From NCBI RefSeq assembly GCF_963169125.1, contig NC_084802.1:112720903-112784902 (forward strand): a stretch of DNA of 64,000 nt. The letters run 5' to 3'. The notes beneath the pieces are model-generated. The model saw only the letters and a list, made by a program, of their open reading frames with translations, had not been told where the DNA came from and did not search any database. Each line of letters begins with the position of its first letter. Position 1 is the first letter of the stretch. This DNA comes from Humulus lupulus. Its lineage: Eukaryota > Streptophyta > Magnoliopsida > Rosales > Cannabaceae. Below are positions 53,157-64,000 of the stretch, piece after piece. The position numbers and the translations under genes are program-made.

Positions 53157-54243
53157 ATGCCTCAGCGATCAATTAGACTCCGTGACAATAGGGTCGAGGA
53201 TGACAATGAGGGTCAGGACCCTCCACCAGCCCCATCGATTCAGAAACAGTTATTTGCCAAGATGGAAGCTACACTTCATCGAACAGAAGAAGAGCTTCGG
53301 CAGTTGAGGCAGCAGGCCCCTCCTCACGGTATTGGGTTACAGGTTCCACAGGCTGTGTCACCAGTACCGGCCCAGCCTATTATGGAGAATAGTTGGGAAC
53401 CTCTATATTAGAGGTTTAGGAAGTAACACCCTCCCACCTTTGAGGGTGGCCCATACCCACTGCGGGCTGAGCAGTGGATGAACATGATTTCTTCCATCCT
53501 GGATTTCATGAGGATGGAAGGGAATGAGAGAGTAGCCTGCGGTAGCTACATGTTGGGAGAGGATGCCCACATTTGGTGGGATGTTCTGTCTCAGAGAAGG
53601 AACGTGGTAGTCATGACTTAGAAAGAATTCAGAAACATTTTTAATGAGAAGTATTACAGTGTTGAAGTCCGAGCTGCAAAGGTTGATGAGTTTGTTAACT
53701 TAACTCAGAACCGGATGGCAGTTACAAAATATTCCCTGAAGTTCGGCCAATTAGCAGAGTTCGCACCGGATTTGGTGCCTATTACATGGAACAGAGAGAT
53801 CAATTTGTATGGGAATTGAACGTTATGATTGCTTGTGACATCAAGATAACCCTGGATCTGGGAACTACCACTTATGCACAGGTAGTGGAGAAGGCCCTTA
53901 CAGCTGAGGGGGCCGAGGATCAGAATTTGAGAGAGGGCGCTGCTAGGCGCAATGCCAGGAGGACGGTGCCTCATTTTATTAGATCTAGTTGGGGTAGTGG
54001 CCCTAGTGAGTAGAAGAGAAAGGCCCCATAATCTTTTGTTCCTCCTGGTTCAGATAGGAGGGCACGGGGTTCTTTCAGTGGCTGTCAGGGTGGGGGAGAC
54101 AACTGGAGGAGTTTTCCAGTGTGTCCTTGGTGCAAACGACGACATCAGGCAGAGTGCAGGATCAGGGCTTGCTTTACTTGTGGGAGCATTAGTCATCCAA
54201 GGAAGGACTGTCCACAAGCCAGGAAAGAAGAACCGAAACTGAG
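53157..54243 (+). pseudogene. Chromovirus (Tekay/Del-like) gag
   Basis: Likely start ATG 53157 (MPQRSIRLRDNRVEDDNEGQ), a coiled segment (KMEATLHRTEEELRQLRQQ), a stop at 53411, then the Gag core in frame: PPTFEGGPYPLRAEQWMNMI, YMLGEDAHIWWDVLSQRR, FRNIFNEKYYSVEVRAAKVD, EFVNLTQNRMAVTKYSLKFG and QLAEFAPDL. A frameshift near 53790 leads to a nucleocapsid with two Cys clusters, CPWCKRRHQAECRIRACFTC and GSISHPRKDC (54119-54220). It would assemble particles and bind RNA. At least four stops. The frame 53031 start is upstream leader. Confidence 0.9.
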
Positions 54244-55591
54244 CGACATCCTCACTCCTACCAGAGTATTTACCTTAACCCAGACTGAGGCTGAGGCTAG
54301 CCCCTCGGTTGTGACAGGTCATATTTTTAGTGCTGGTTCTTCTTTTACTGGATTGATTGACTCAGGGGCTACTCATTCAATTGCATGGTAGAGGATTGTG
54401 GGCTTTGTAGCCGACTGGGGAACTGATAGTCTCTAGGAGATGGGTTAGAGCGTTAACAGTAGAGATAGACAATAAGGAGTTGTTTGTGGACCTGATTGAG
54501 TTAGCGATGGATGACTTTGATATGATCCTATGGATGGATTGATTATCAAAGTATGGGGCGAAGATTGACTACAAGCGCGGGATGGTGACCTTTGAAAAGG
54601 AAAGGGAGGTTCCCTTTGTATTCGTGGGTACAGTGAGTGGACCGCGAGTACCTACGATTTCGGTGTTGAAGGCAAGAGACCTAATCCAAGAGGGTTGCAT
54701 AGGATTCCTAGCAAACATTGTGGATACTTCTAGAGTTTTCTCGGTTGGACCGGATGAGACCAGATTAGTATGTGAGTTTCCTGATTTGTTCCCCGCAAAC
54801 TTGCCAGGTTTGCCACCACAGGGTGAGATTGAGTTCGTCATAGAGTTTGTGCTAGGCGCGGAGCTAGTATCTAGGAAACCGTATAGAATGGCTCTAGCAG
54901 AGTTGAAGGAACTGAAGATTCATGTGCAGGAGTTGCTGAATTTGGGATTCATCAAATCGAGTTTTTCATCGTGGGTGCTCCAGTGTTGTTCTTCAAGAAG
55001 AAGGATGGATCCGTAAAGATGTGTATTGATTATAGAGAGTTGAATAAGTTGACCATTAAGAAAAAGTACCCACTTCCTAGGATCGATGACTTGTTTGACA
55101 AACTACAGGGGAAGACATTGTTGTCCAAGATCGATCTTTGATCAGGCTACCGCTAGTTAAGGATTAAAGAGGAGGACATACCAAAGACCGCTTTCTGTAC
55201 AAGGTATGAAAACTATGAATTCTTGGTCATGTCCTTTGGATTAACCAATGTCCCAGAACCCTTTATGGATTTGATGAATAGGGTCTTCACGAATTATTTG
55301 GATAAGTTTTTTATCATAATTATTGACAACATACTAGTGTACTCTCAGACAGAGACAGAGTGCGAACAACATCTTCGCCTGGTATTACATCAATTGAGAG
55401 AGCAAAGGTTATATGCTAAGTTCATCAAGTGTGAGTTTTGGCTATCCCAAGTAACATTTCAGGGCCATATTGTCAGTAAGGAGGATATTCTGGTAGACCC
55501 AAGTAAGATTGAGGCAATAAGAGAATTGCCCAGGCCGAGAAGTGTACTAGAGGTTAGGAGCTTTTTGGGATTGGCAGGGTATTATCGGTAG
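54244..55591 (+). pseudogene. Chromovirus protease and reverse transcriptase
   Basis: Protease active site SFTGLIDSGATHS near 54340-54380 (DSGA intact) but stops follow at once. The linker and RT start in 54582-55016: [40 protein letters not shown] and [14 protein letters not shown]. After a frameshift: [39 protein letters not shown], then 55223-55591: [20 protein letters not shown] and [20 protein letters not shown]. The catalytic (Y/F)xDD reads IIDN, losing the second Asp. It ends [10 protein letters not shown] and a stop. Confidence 0.9.
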
Positions 55592-56581
55592 TTCATTGAG
55601 GATTCTCCAGAATAGCCACACCAATAAGCGAACTGACACGTAAGAAGACTAAGTATGTGTGGTCAGACAGGTGTGAGAACAGTTTTAAGGAGTTGAAGCG
55701 ATGACTGATCACCTCTCCAGTATTAAGTCTACCGTCAAACAACGAGAAGTTTTTACTCTACTGTGATGCTTCCATACAGGTTTTGGGGTGTGTATTGATG
55801 CAAGATGGAAAAGTAATAGCCTATGCGTTGAGACAGTCGAAGGATTACGAGTAGAGGTATCCCACAAATGATATGGAATTTGCAGCAATGGTATTTGCAC
55901 TTAAGATTTGGAGACATTATTTGTATGGTGAGAAGTGCGAAATATACACCGACCATAAGAGTTCAAAGTACTTCTTTACTCAGAAGGATTTGAATATGAG
56001 CCAGAGGCGCTAGCAAGGATTATGACTGTGATATTCTATACCATCCTTGGAAGGCCAATGTGGTGGCCGACGCATTGAGTCGGAAGGGCTCAGGACAGTT
56101 ATTAAGGTTGAGGCAGATATCAGAAAGGTTAGATGACGAGATGACTAGAACTAGTATTGAGTTGGTGGTAGGTCAGCTAGCCAACATTACTCTTTAGTCC
56201 ACGCTCCTTGATAGGATCAAGGAGGCACAGGGGGAGGATCACCTATTGAAAGAGCACTCTGAGGGCTACATAGCCGGAGTGGCTAAAGACTTTTCTATTT
56301 AAGAGATGGGGTTGCTAAGGTACAAAGGTCAGATTTGCGTTCCGATGGATTCCGATATCCGGGGAGAGATTTTAGACGTGTCTCATACCACTCCCTACTC
56401 TGTACATTAGGGTATGACGAAGATGTACCAAGATTTGAGAACTTTATATTGCTGGTCGGGAATGAAGAGGGATGTGGTGGATTATGTGGCCAAGTGTTTG
56501 ACTTGTTAGTAGGTAAAGGCTAAACATCAGAGGCTAGCGGGGTTGTTGCAGCCTATAGGGATTCTGGAGTGGAAGTGGGAG
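55592..56581 (+). pseudogene. Chromovirus RNase H and integrase N-terminus
   Basis: A degraded RNase H in shifting frames (KYVWSDRCENSFKELK-like; SLMQDGKVIAYALRQSKD-like; [20 protein letters not shown]). From about 56020 DCDILYHPWKANVVADALSR closes RNase H. Integrase then starts: KEAQGEDHLLKEHSEGYIAG, LLRYKGQICVPMDSDIRGEI, HHCC zinc finger residues spread over ILDVSHTTPYSVH, stop, GMTKMYQDLRTLYWSGMKRD and VVDYVAKCLTC, then VKAKHQRLAGLLQPIGILEW. It is interrupted after WKWED by the element at 56587; TSD GATAT at 56582-56586. Confidence 0.85.
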
Positions 56582-56586
56582 GATAT

Positions 56587-57598
56587 TGTTAGAGAATATG
56601 TATTTATACTCAATGGAAACATGGAAAAACCAAAATACAACTCTATGCAAAAAATACAATAGACAAGGTAATTGATTAAATAAACATTACAACTCAATTG
56701 CTCAAAATACAAGTAAATATAAAGAGGTAGAAGAAGAAGATTACAAACTCAAAACAATAATAATACAAGGAAATAAGATCAACAAGATTAAAAGAATGAA
56801 AATAAAATCAATAAAAAGAACAAACTCTCACATAACCAAAGTGTAGAGTAGTGGGGATCACCAACTTGAACAAGGTTCAAAACCTTTGTCCAAAAGCTTA
56901 TTTCCCACTATTCTCTAAGCACTAACGGATCTCTCTAGGAAATAGCTCTGTAGAATTATCAAGCCTCTATGGTGTATTTTTCAGCCAAGTGCTTTGTGGA
57001 TGGAAAATGGTGTGTCTTACAAGTGAGCATTAGGCTCCTATTTATAGAGTTTTGAGACACCCTTTGCATTTCAAATTCCACCAACCCCCATGGCTGTTAC
57101 CAATGATTAATTGGATGTTTATGGAATTAAAATATAGATTTGGGAGTTACTTGGCTGTTGGAAACATTCAAAATTGGATAAAACCAAAGTTTAGAAAATG
57201 TTGTCAGCCGCTCAGGCTGTGCCCTGAAAAACATGAGCCGCAGCCCACGATGTTTATTGCCTCTTGGGTTGCGTCCTGAAAAACATAGGCAGTGGGCTAA
57301 GACATTTTTTCAACAACCAATTTTCCAAAATTTCCAAAACGTTCCAAATTCATTCCCACTTGATTTTGTAACTTCCATACACATTATGTGAGTTAAAATC
57401 ACATCTCTAACAGCCATATCTCTTATGGCTTTTTAGAAATTAAAATTATTGGGTAATATTTGGGAGTTACAAATTTGTAACTCCAAAATATGTCATGTGT
57501 CCAATTTTGTGACTCTCAATAATATGTTACAAGGTGTGACAAATCACATTATGTCACATAATTTAATCTAAGATTATATTATTTAAAATAATATAACA
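56587..57598 (-). mobile_element. 3' LTR of non-autonomous element (minus)
   Basis: 1,012 bp, TGTTAGAGAATATG to AAATAATATAACA. Contains two copies of CCTGAAAAACAT within 57217-57285 that its partner LTR lacks. Confidence 0.88.
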
Positions 57599-59548
57599 TT
57601 CCCCCACTTAGATTAAATAATCACATTTTGTAACACTTATTTAATCAAACCGAGTCAACACCCCCACTATTTATAGTTTAATATCCAAGATAAACATTTG
57701 AATATTAATTCTAGAAACCTATTTGTTTCTAGAATTCTCGTTTATGTTTTAAATTGATTCCTTCTTGAATCAAAATATTACAAAACAATAACTTTAGACA
57801 CCAAGCATGTCTAGATTTGTTCATTCTATACACATATAGCCAATATGATTTAGAATGTGGAATTACAAATCACCTATTTGATAGGATGACCAAATTAATC
57901 AATTATCATCAACAAAATAAATTGATTAACTTTGGAGCATCACCCCCACATTTCTCCCATAGTGATAATAAAATATCATTTTTTTAAAAAATAATAAAAA
58001 TCTCTTCATTTCTATTAATTCCTTATCCTCCAACATAAATCTAGACTTATAATTATCAAAGTTCATCATGATTCCTCTAAGACACGTGATAAACTCTCAA
58101 TAGATCAAGATAAAATCCTCAATGTTTTATCTTGATTTATTTGCTTTCTAAAGTAATGCACATTTCTTTCAAAGCAACTTTCACTTAGTTTCTTTCTTTT
58201 ATGTATTTCACAAAATAAAAATGTGAACACAAATGTAATGTGTTCAAACAAATAATCACAAATTTTTAATTTTAGTTGTCTAAATAATCTCAAAATCACT
58301 TAAACAACTTTTGTGTATTTCTTAAGAGTCTCTTTGAGATTCTTTTGAAAACACCAATTTGACATCCATTGTTTTTCTCATCAAAATCAAAATGAAGATG
58401 TCAATTTTAAAACATTTTAAATCAAAGAAAATAAACTCTCGTTGATTTATTTAAACACTTTGATTTCTTTTGTTTAAAATTATCTCCTCATTGAGATTAA
58501 TTTAAACATATCACCATCCTTTACCAAAATGAATAAAGTTCTCTTTAATTCATCATCGGTGTAAAGATTCAAAATTGCTTCTCCAATTTTGAAATGTCTC
58601 CTCATTGAATATTTAAGAATTATTGTCACTAAATAATTTTCAAATATATTTCATTTGAACACACTCTAGACTATAAGTCTATTGAGTCAATATATCATCC
58701 CACAATTTTTGAATCTACCTTTATCATTTTTTCATGCAATGGCAAGACACAACCATTAAAAGATGTAACCGCCTTAGATTCATCTTTTCTTATCTCATAA
58801 AATGAGATGGTCAACACTTAAATGAGAAATTTAATTTCTCAAATAATTCTCTTTATTTACCAAATAAATGGTTACTCATCACATTTCAATAATATATGAT
58901 AAACATATTTACATTATTATCACCTTAATAATCATATTATATGGCATATCATAATAATCATGATAATTCTCATGTATAAATCAATATACATTTATATATT
59001 AACATAATTATGTCTCAAAGAAATTTCACACAATTTGTCAACATATATCCATCATATTAGCATACATTGTTAATCTCATAATAATATTGTAAATATATCA
59101 CAAATATCATACATTGATTTACATATCCACGTATTGATATATTCTATTGATTCAAAAAATCAATATATAGGCATGTCATACAAAACTCATAAAATTGTCA
59201 TCTTAATAATTTATCATTATCTCATAATAAGACAATTCTATAACATGCTATCATATTACCCAATAATCTACTAGATTATTTACACATTAATCACATATAA
59301 CAAAAACTCAAGATATTGAATTATCTTCTAATATAACCACTATATTTGAAAAACAAAGGTGATTAGAAAACAATGAACCTCATTTATAAATTTTTCTTCT
59401 TCTCATTTCTATCGCTATATGAAAACCATTAGATCTTCTAAGAAAACAAAAGAAGAAAATTACCTTATCTTACCATCTTTTCAAAGTTGAATCCTGACAA
59501 GATCTCTATCGTTTCTCCTTCCATTGAAAAGGAAAATAAACTTTTGAT
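57599..59548 (-). other. Interior of non-autonomous element
   Basis: About 1.95 kb, very AT-rich, long runs of CATAATAATCAT-like words; no domain recognised on either strand. The PPT is at the left (57599-57612 on the minus strand); the expected tRNA primer site next to 59548 is not obvious. Confidence 0.7.
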
Positions 59549-60575
59549 TGTTAGAGAATATGTATTTATATTCAATGGAAACATGGAAAAACCAAAATAC
59601 AACTCTATGCATAAAAATACAATACACAAGGTAATTGATTAAATAAACATTACAAATCAATTGCTCAAAATACAAGTAAAAATAAAGGGGTAGAAGAAGA
59701 AGATTACAAACTTAAAACAATAATAATACAAGTAAATAAGATCAACAAGATTAAAAGAATGAAAATAAAATCAATAAAAAGAACAAACTCTCACACAACC
59801 AAAGTGTGGAGTAGTGGGGATCACCAACTTGAACAAGGTTCAAAACCTTTGTCCAAAAGCTTATTTCCCCCTATTCTCTAAGCACTAACGGATCTCTCTA
59901 GGAAATAGCTCTCTGGAATTATAAAGCCTCTATGGTGTATTTTCCAGCCAAGTGCTTTGTGGATGGAAAATAGTGTGTCTTACAAGTGAGCATTAGGCTC
60001 CTATTTATAGAGTTTTGAGACACCCTTTGAATTTCAAATTCCACCAACCCCCATGGTTTTTACCAATGATTAATTGGATTTTTACGGAATTAAAATAGAT
60101 ATTTGGGAGTTACTTGGCTATTGGAAACGGTCAAAATTGGATAAAATTGAAATTTGGAAAATGCTGTCAGCTGCTCAGGCTGCAGCCCACGATGTTTTTT
60201 GCCTCTTGGATCGTGGCCTAAGACATTTTTTCAGCAACAAATTTTCCAAATTTGCCAAAACGTTCCAAATTCATTCCCACTTGATTTTGTAACTTCCATA
60301 AACATTATGGGAGTTAAAATCACATCTCTAACAGCCATATCTCTTATGGATTTTGAGAAATTCTAATCAAAACGTATAATATCATATCTACACTTTATTG
60401 GGTAATATTTGGTAGTTACAAATTTGAAACTATTTTTGTAACTCCAAAATATGTCCTATTTGGGCACATACATGTGTCCAATTTTGTGACTCTCAATAAT
60501 ATGTTAAAAGGTGTGACAAATCACATTATGTCACATTATTTAATCTAACTTTATATTATTTAAAATAATATAACA
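59549..60575 (-). mobile_element. 5' LTR of non-autonomous element (minus)
   Basis: 1,027 bp, close copy of 56587-57598 with small indels (for example extra TTTGGGCACATACATGTG near 60458). Confidence 0.88.
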
Positions 60576-60580
60576 GATAT

Positions 60581-61630
60581 CACCATGGACTTCATGGTTG
60601 GCTTACAAAAGGCTGTGGGACAAAATGATTCAGTATGGGCAATTGTGGATTGGTACACCAAATCAGCGCACTTTTTTCCTCTTAAGACAACTTATACAGT
60701 GGAACAGTATGTTGAACTGTATATGAAGGAAATTGTACGACTACATGGGGCTTCGTGGTCGATAGTATCTGACAGGGACCTCACCTTCACCTCCATGTTT
60801 TGGAAGAGCCCGTAGAAGGCTATGGGTACACAGTTGAAGTTTAGTACTGCTTATCATTTGCAGATGAATGGATAGTCTTAGAGGAAAATTTAGATACTGA
60901 AGGATTTGTTGCGAGCCTGCGTGATGGATTTTGGAGGATCTTGGAGTATCTTCATTTGATTGAGTTTTCCTACAATAACAGTTATCAAGCAACTATCAGA
61001 GTGGTTCTGTATGAGATGTTATATGGGAGGAAGTGTAGATCACCCATCCATTAGGATGAGACGGGTGAGAGGAAGTATTTAGGTCCCAAGGTTATTTAGA
61101 AGACCAATGAGGCGATTAAGAAGATTAAAACTCGAATGCTCGCCTCCTAGAGTCGACAGAAAAGTTCTTCAAACTTTAGACGTAGGAGTGTTGAGTTTCA
61201 AGTCGGGGACCATGTGTTTCTCAGAGTTTCTCCCTTGAGAGGGGTGAAACGTTTTCGAGTAAGGGGAAAGCTGAGCCCTAGGTTTATTGGCCCCTTTGAG
61301 ATTCTGGAATGGGTTGGAGAGGTAGCCTACTGATTGGCGATGCCTGCAGCTGTATTAGGGGTTCACAATGTGTTCCACACATCCATGCTCTGGAAGTATG
61401 TGTCGGATTCTACGTACGAGTTGAGTTATGAGAACCTGGAGTTGCATCAAGATTTATCATATGAAGAGAAGCTGGTTCAAATTTTAGACCGAAAGGATAA
61501 ATTCTTGCGGAGCAAGACCATCACCTTAGTGAAAGAGTTGTGGAGGAATAACAAAGTGGAAGAGCCGACTTGGGAGTTGATACTAATATGTGGGATTGGT
61601 ATCCCGAGTTATTCAGGTAAAATTTGAGGA
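60581..61630 (+). pseudogene. Chromovirus integrase core, C-terminus and chromodomain
   Basis: Resumes the integrase: TMDFMVGLQKAVGQNDSVWA (first Asp), STKSAHFFP-like WYTKSAHFFPLKTTYTVEQY, SWSIVSDRDLTFTSMFW (second Asp). At the third site, YHLQMNG, stop, S, stop, RKI: the catalytic Glu codon appears as a stop. Frames then shift; GPR-type tail in pieces. The clean frame 61334-61627 holds the chromodomain: HNVFHTSMLWKYVSDSTYEL, YEEKLVQILDRKDKFLRSKT and LVKELWRNNKVEEPTWEL, the module that steers chromovirus integration to marked chromatin. Confidence 0.9.
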
Positions 61631-61645
61631 CGAAATTTATGTAAG

Positions 61646-61656
61646 GAGGGGATAGT
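61646..61656 (+). promoter_or_regulatory. Polypurine tract of chromovirus
   Basis: AAGGAGGGGATAG just before the 3' LTR start TGTAGCG. Confidence 0.75.
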
Positions 61657-63875
61657 TGTAGCGTCCCAAATTCGCTATTAGGGCTTAGGGCCTTGATTAG
61701 CATGTCGGGCGAGCAATAATTAATTTAATTATGCTAATATGTGAATAAAATTATTATATGATTAGAAATGCATGATTAGATGAATTAAATATGCATGTAG
61801 GCCCAATTTGGTTCTTAGGGGCATATCTGTAATTTTAGCCCGTTGAGGGCGTAAATGTGATATATGTGTGTATTGTGATTGAGACCACGAGGGTGTGGTT
61901 ATATATTTGTGATGCACGACCTAGATGCTCCTAGGGAGCAGTTTAGCTAAATGGTCACAACAGGGTTGAATACTCGGCTCGGGAGGACCCTAGGGGTATT
62001 TTGGGAATACAGTATATGTTTGGGAATTACTGGGTAATAGGTAGTAATTTAGCAATTTTTTGGGTATGTCAGGATTAAATGGGGATTTATAGGAACACTC
62101 GAGGACTTAGCGAGATGTGGCAATTGATGGGATTGCCCTCAGTGGCATTAAAGGAGTGAGGATAGCCATAGGGGCATCTTGGATATTTAGGCAGCTGAGT
62201 GAGTTTGAGAAAACACTTGAAAGAAGGAAAAGACAAAGGGAAGGAAACAGAAAACAATCTAGGCTCTTACTCACTCTCTATCTCTCGAGTCTCTCTCCCT
62301 CTTTTGGTGCTTGAAGTCTTGAAGGATTTTTCAAGATTTAGACCATGGAACTTACGGATTGGAGGCTTGAGGTGTTTAGGAATTCGCTCAAGCGAAAACT
62401 AACACAGAGGTAAGAATTTTGTATTGAATTTTCTAACTAATTTGCTGTAATTTTTTATAGGAGGGCCTAGGTGCAAGTTTGATTGAATCTAAGTGTTGGG
62501 CTTAGGTTATGATGAGGTTTTTGTTGAATTTCTGAATGCTTAAATTAGTTCTGTTGTTTGGATATGAATCCTAGGCTGAATTCTAGGATTAACGCTCGGA
62601 ATTGGTGAGTTTCAGGGAGGTTGGCTTGTGAAATGCATGGGGAAATTCTAGGTTAAGAGGCTCAAGTTGTGGCCCTGTTCATCAGGCACCGCGGTCCGCT
62701 TGAACGTAGAGGCCTGTGGGCCTCAGAAAATTGCCTAGGCACCACGGCGCAAGGATTGCCACGACCCAGCTCATGCCCTCCAGCACGGAGGGCTTTGCCC
62801 TTTATCTAGTAGTGGGTCGTGGCCCTAAATGAGAAGAAAGGGAAACTGGGGGATTTTTAGCTCATGGAACTCGAATGTTAAGACTCGGGAAGGATTCTAC
62901 TACCCAGTTTAGTAGAATCCAAGGTCCTGGAGGCTAGATTAATATTCCGAAGTTATTTATTGGTTTGGGACTTGATGTATGGTTATTATGAATGCGTTGT
63001 GACTAGGTTCTCAACGATGCTCGGATTAGGGGACTTTGCTCACGATCGCATTGGCTTATCAGCTCGGGACACAGGTAAGAAAGTTGTTTTACCCGTAGAG
63101 CAGGGCACGACCCTATTGTTTGTATTTCAAGGTGCAACCCTATTTTTTATGCTTAATATATGTGTTGATATTTGTGATGATTATGCTATGTTATGTGTGT
63201 TTGTGAATGAACGGCGAAGGCCGGGAATGGCGAAGGTCGAGAACAGCAAGAAGTCGGGTACAGCAAGGGGCCAGGATTGGCGTTAAGCACACTGAGTGTA
63301 AGTCGCTAGTGTGACACCCTCCTAGGGTCCTGAATCCGCCCGTTCGGTGAAGACCGCAAACCCAGGGCCTCGTAAAGCACCTGGGTCAGCGTAGGCCGCT
63401 ATGTGTTCAGCCTGTTGGCTATCTTGTTGTTTGTTGTGGATTGTTATGTTATATGTTATATGTCGGGTTTCCTTGCTGGGCTTCAACTCATGGGTGCTCT
63501 ATAGTGCAGGTAAGGGAAAAGGAAAGCTCAACCAACCATGAGTATGGAGAGCGTGGAGTGACGGGTACATGTTCGTTCTACCTGGCTGCCACGACCAGGG
63601 TTATTTTGGGGAAAGTACTGTAATGAACTACTTAGTCGCTTAGGTCGACCGTAAATATATTTTTGAGTTGTAATACATTTTCCAAACAGTATTCTGGGAT
63701 CCCAATTGTATAATTTTTTTTATGATTTCAATGATTATCCAAATTTTTATAATTAATATCATTAAACGAGTTTTATTTAAATTTAGTCACACATTTAATC
63801 TAACACCTCGATTAGCGAGCTAATGTCAAATTTTTAACTCACATAGTAACGATTCTAAGGAAGTTGGGCGTTACA
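61657..63875 (+). mobile_element. Chromovirus 3' LTR (plus)
   Basis: 2,219 bp, TGTAGCGTCCCAAATTCGC to GTTGGGCGTTACA. It is the reference LTR of this family: its 5' partner has lost 305 bp (62056-62360 here) and gained a LINE. Open frames 62117-62402, 62960-63286 and 63441-63623 have no counterpart elsewhere and are LTR sequence. Confidence 0.88.
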
Positions 63876-64000
63876 CTAGTTGACCTGGTTGGCTTTTCGA
63901 ATGGCTTCTTCTAACTTAATGAACTCATCTGCTCGGTCGAGGAACTCTCTGGTCGAGTACACAATTTTTTTCTCAGATCAGACTAAAGATGTCCCTTAAC
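63876..64000 (-). pseudogene. Tat-lineage gag fragment (right half)
   Basis: Minus strand: EKKIVYSTREFLDRADEFIK then LEEAIRKANQVN, the same Gag stretch as VDEFLNRAQRLINLEEA at 14600. Reading on, it would join the Asn-rich stretch at 49402, so the chromovirus 49403-63875 lies inside this gene. It continues beyond the window. Confidence 0.8.

Larger units (their letters stand above)
56587..60575 (-). mobile_element. Non-autonomous LTR retrotransposon, minus
   Basis: 3,989 bp with two LTRs (56587-57598, 59549-60575) and a 1,950-bp AT-rich interior lacking gag or pol. The target duplication GATAT is exact (56582-56586, 60576-60580), and the chromovirus integrase reads across (WED, then ITMDFMVGL). 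The purine tract AAGTGGGGGAA on the minus strand next to 57598 shows it is minus-oriented. A short minus frame from ATG 59524 (MEGETIEILSGFNFEKM) ends at once, followed by GTAAGA; it may be the relic of a gag start. Such large coding-free elements depend on a partner. Confidence 0.88.

Noticed and set aside
49403..63880. Target duplication around the plus-strand chromovirus
   Set aside because: The flanking 5-mers ACAAC and CTAGT do not match; no duplication can be claimed.

Overview
The window is repeat-rich nuclear DNA of a flowering plant, probably a eudicot. The evidence is Ty1/copia and Ty3/gypsy LTR retrotransposons of plant type (Tat lineage with a second RNase H; chromoviruses with a chromodomain), CACTA and Mutator-like DNA transposons, a LINE, AT-rich spacers and plant-type introns. 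I cannot name the species. No intact host gene is present. The only host-derived coding sequence is a multi-exon gene fragment carried inside a CACTA transposon. All element genes are broken by stops, frameshifts or deletions.

Layout. 1-5014: a mosaic. A minus-strand copia LTR (1-1494, 2217-2454) is split by a Tat-type solo LTR (1495-2216). A gypsy-like LTR (about 2455-3420), a copia gag remnant (3436-4136), a possible Helitron end (to 4547) and truncated LTR pieces follow. 5015-11554: a deleted minus-strand chromovirus (one long LTR, integrase and chromodomain remnant, 38-bp stub of the other LTR) carrying a copia solo LTR (7788-9610). 11555-12029 and 25043-26836 are copia LTR sequence split by a complete but inactive Tat-lineage element (12030-25042; LTRs about 785 bp; target duplication ATCTT). 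That element has gag, protease, RT, two RNase H domains and integrase, then eight tandem 115-bp repeats and an antisense, intron-containing gene with its own TATA box. 26837-33189: copia pol remnant and 3' LTR, with a chromovirus solo LTR inside the RT (27919-30253). 33190-37984: a second copia polyprotein fragment interrupted by a 4.1-kb CACTA transposon (33616-37743, target duplication AGG).

37985-48813: two tandem, partly deleted copies of a minus-strand chromovirus, with a solo LTR (38141-39771) in the first and a 367-bp Mutator-type MITE (48011-48377) in the second. 48814-49402 and 63876-64000 are two halves of a minus-strand Tat gag gene separated by a plus-strand chromovirus (49403-63875). 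That chromovirus has a 5'-truncated LINE in its 5' LTR, flanked by an exact 62-bp duplication, and a non-autonomous LTR element (56587-60575, target duplication GATAT) in its integrase.

How the parts relate: the insertions give a relative order. Copia LTRs are hosts for chromovirus and Tat elements; copia pol hosts a chromovirus solo LTR and the CACTA; a Tat gag hosts a chromovirus that in turn hosts a LINE and a small non-autonomous element. The strongest observations are the gene-capturing CACTA, the spliced antisense gene of the Tat element with its adjoining satellite-like array, the twin hairpins held at one place in three diverged copia LTRs, and the 62-bp LINE target duplication. Family assignments rest on motif recognition; no database search was run.
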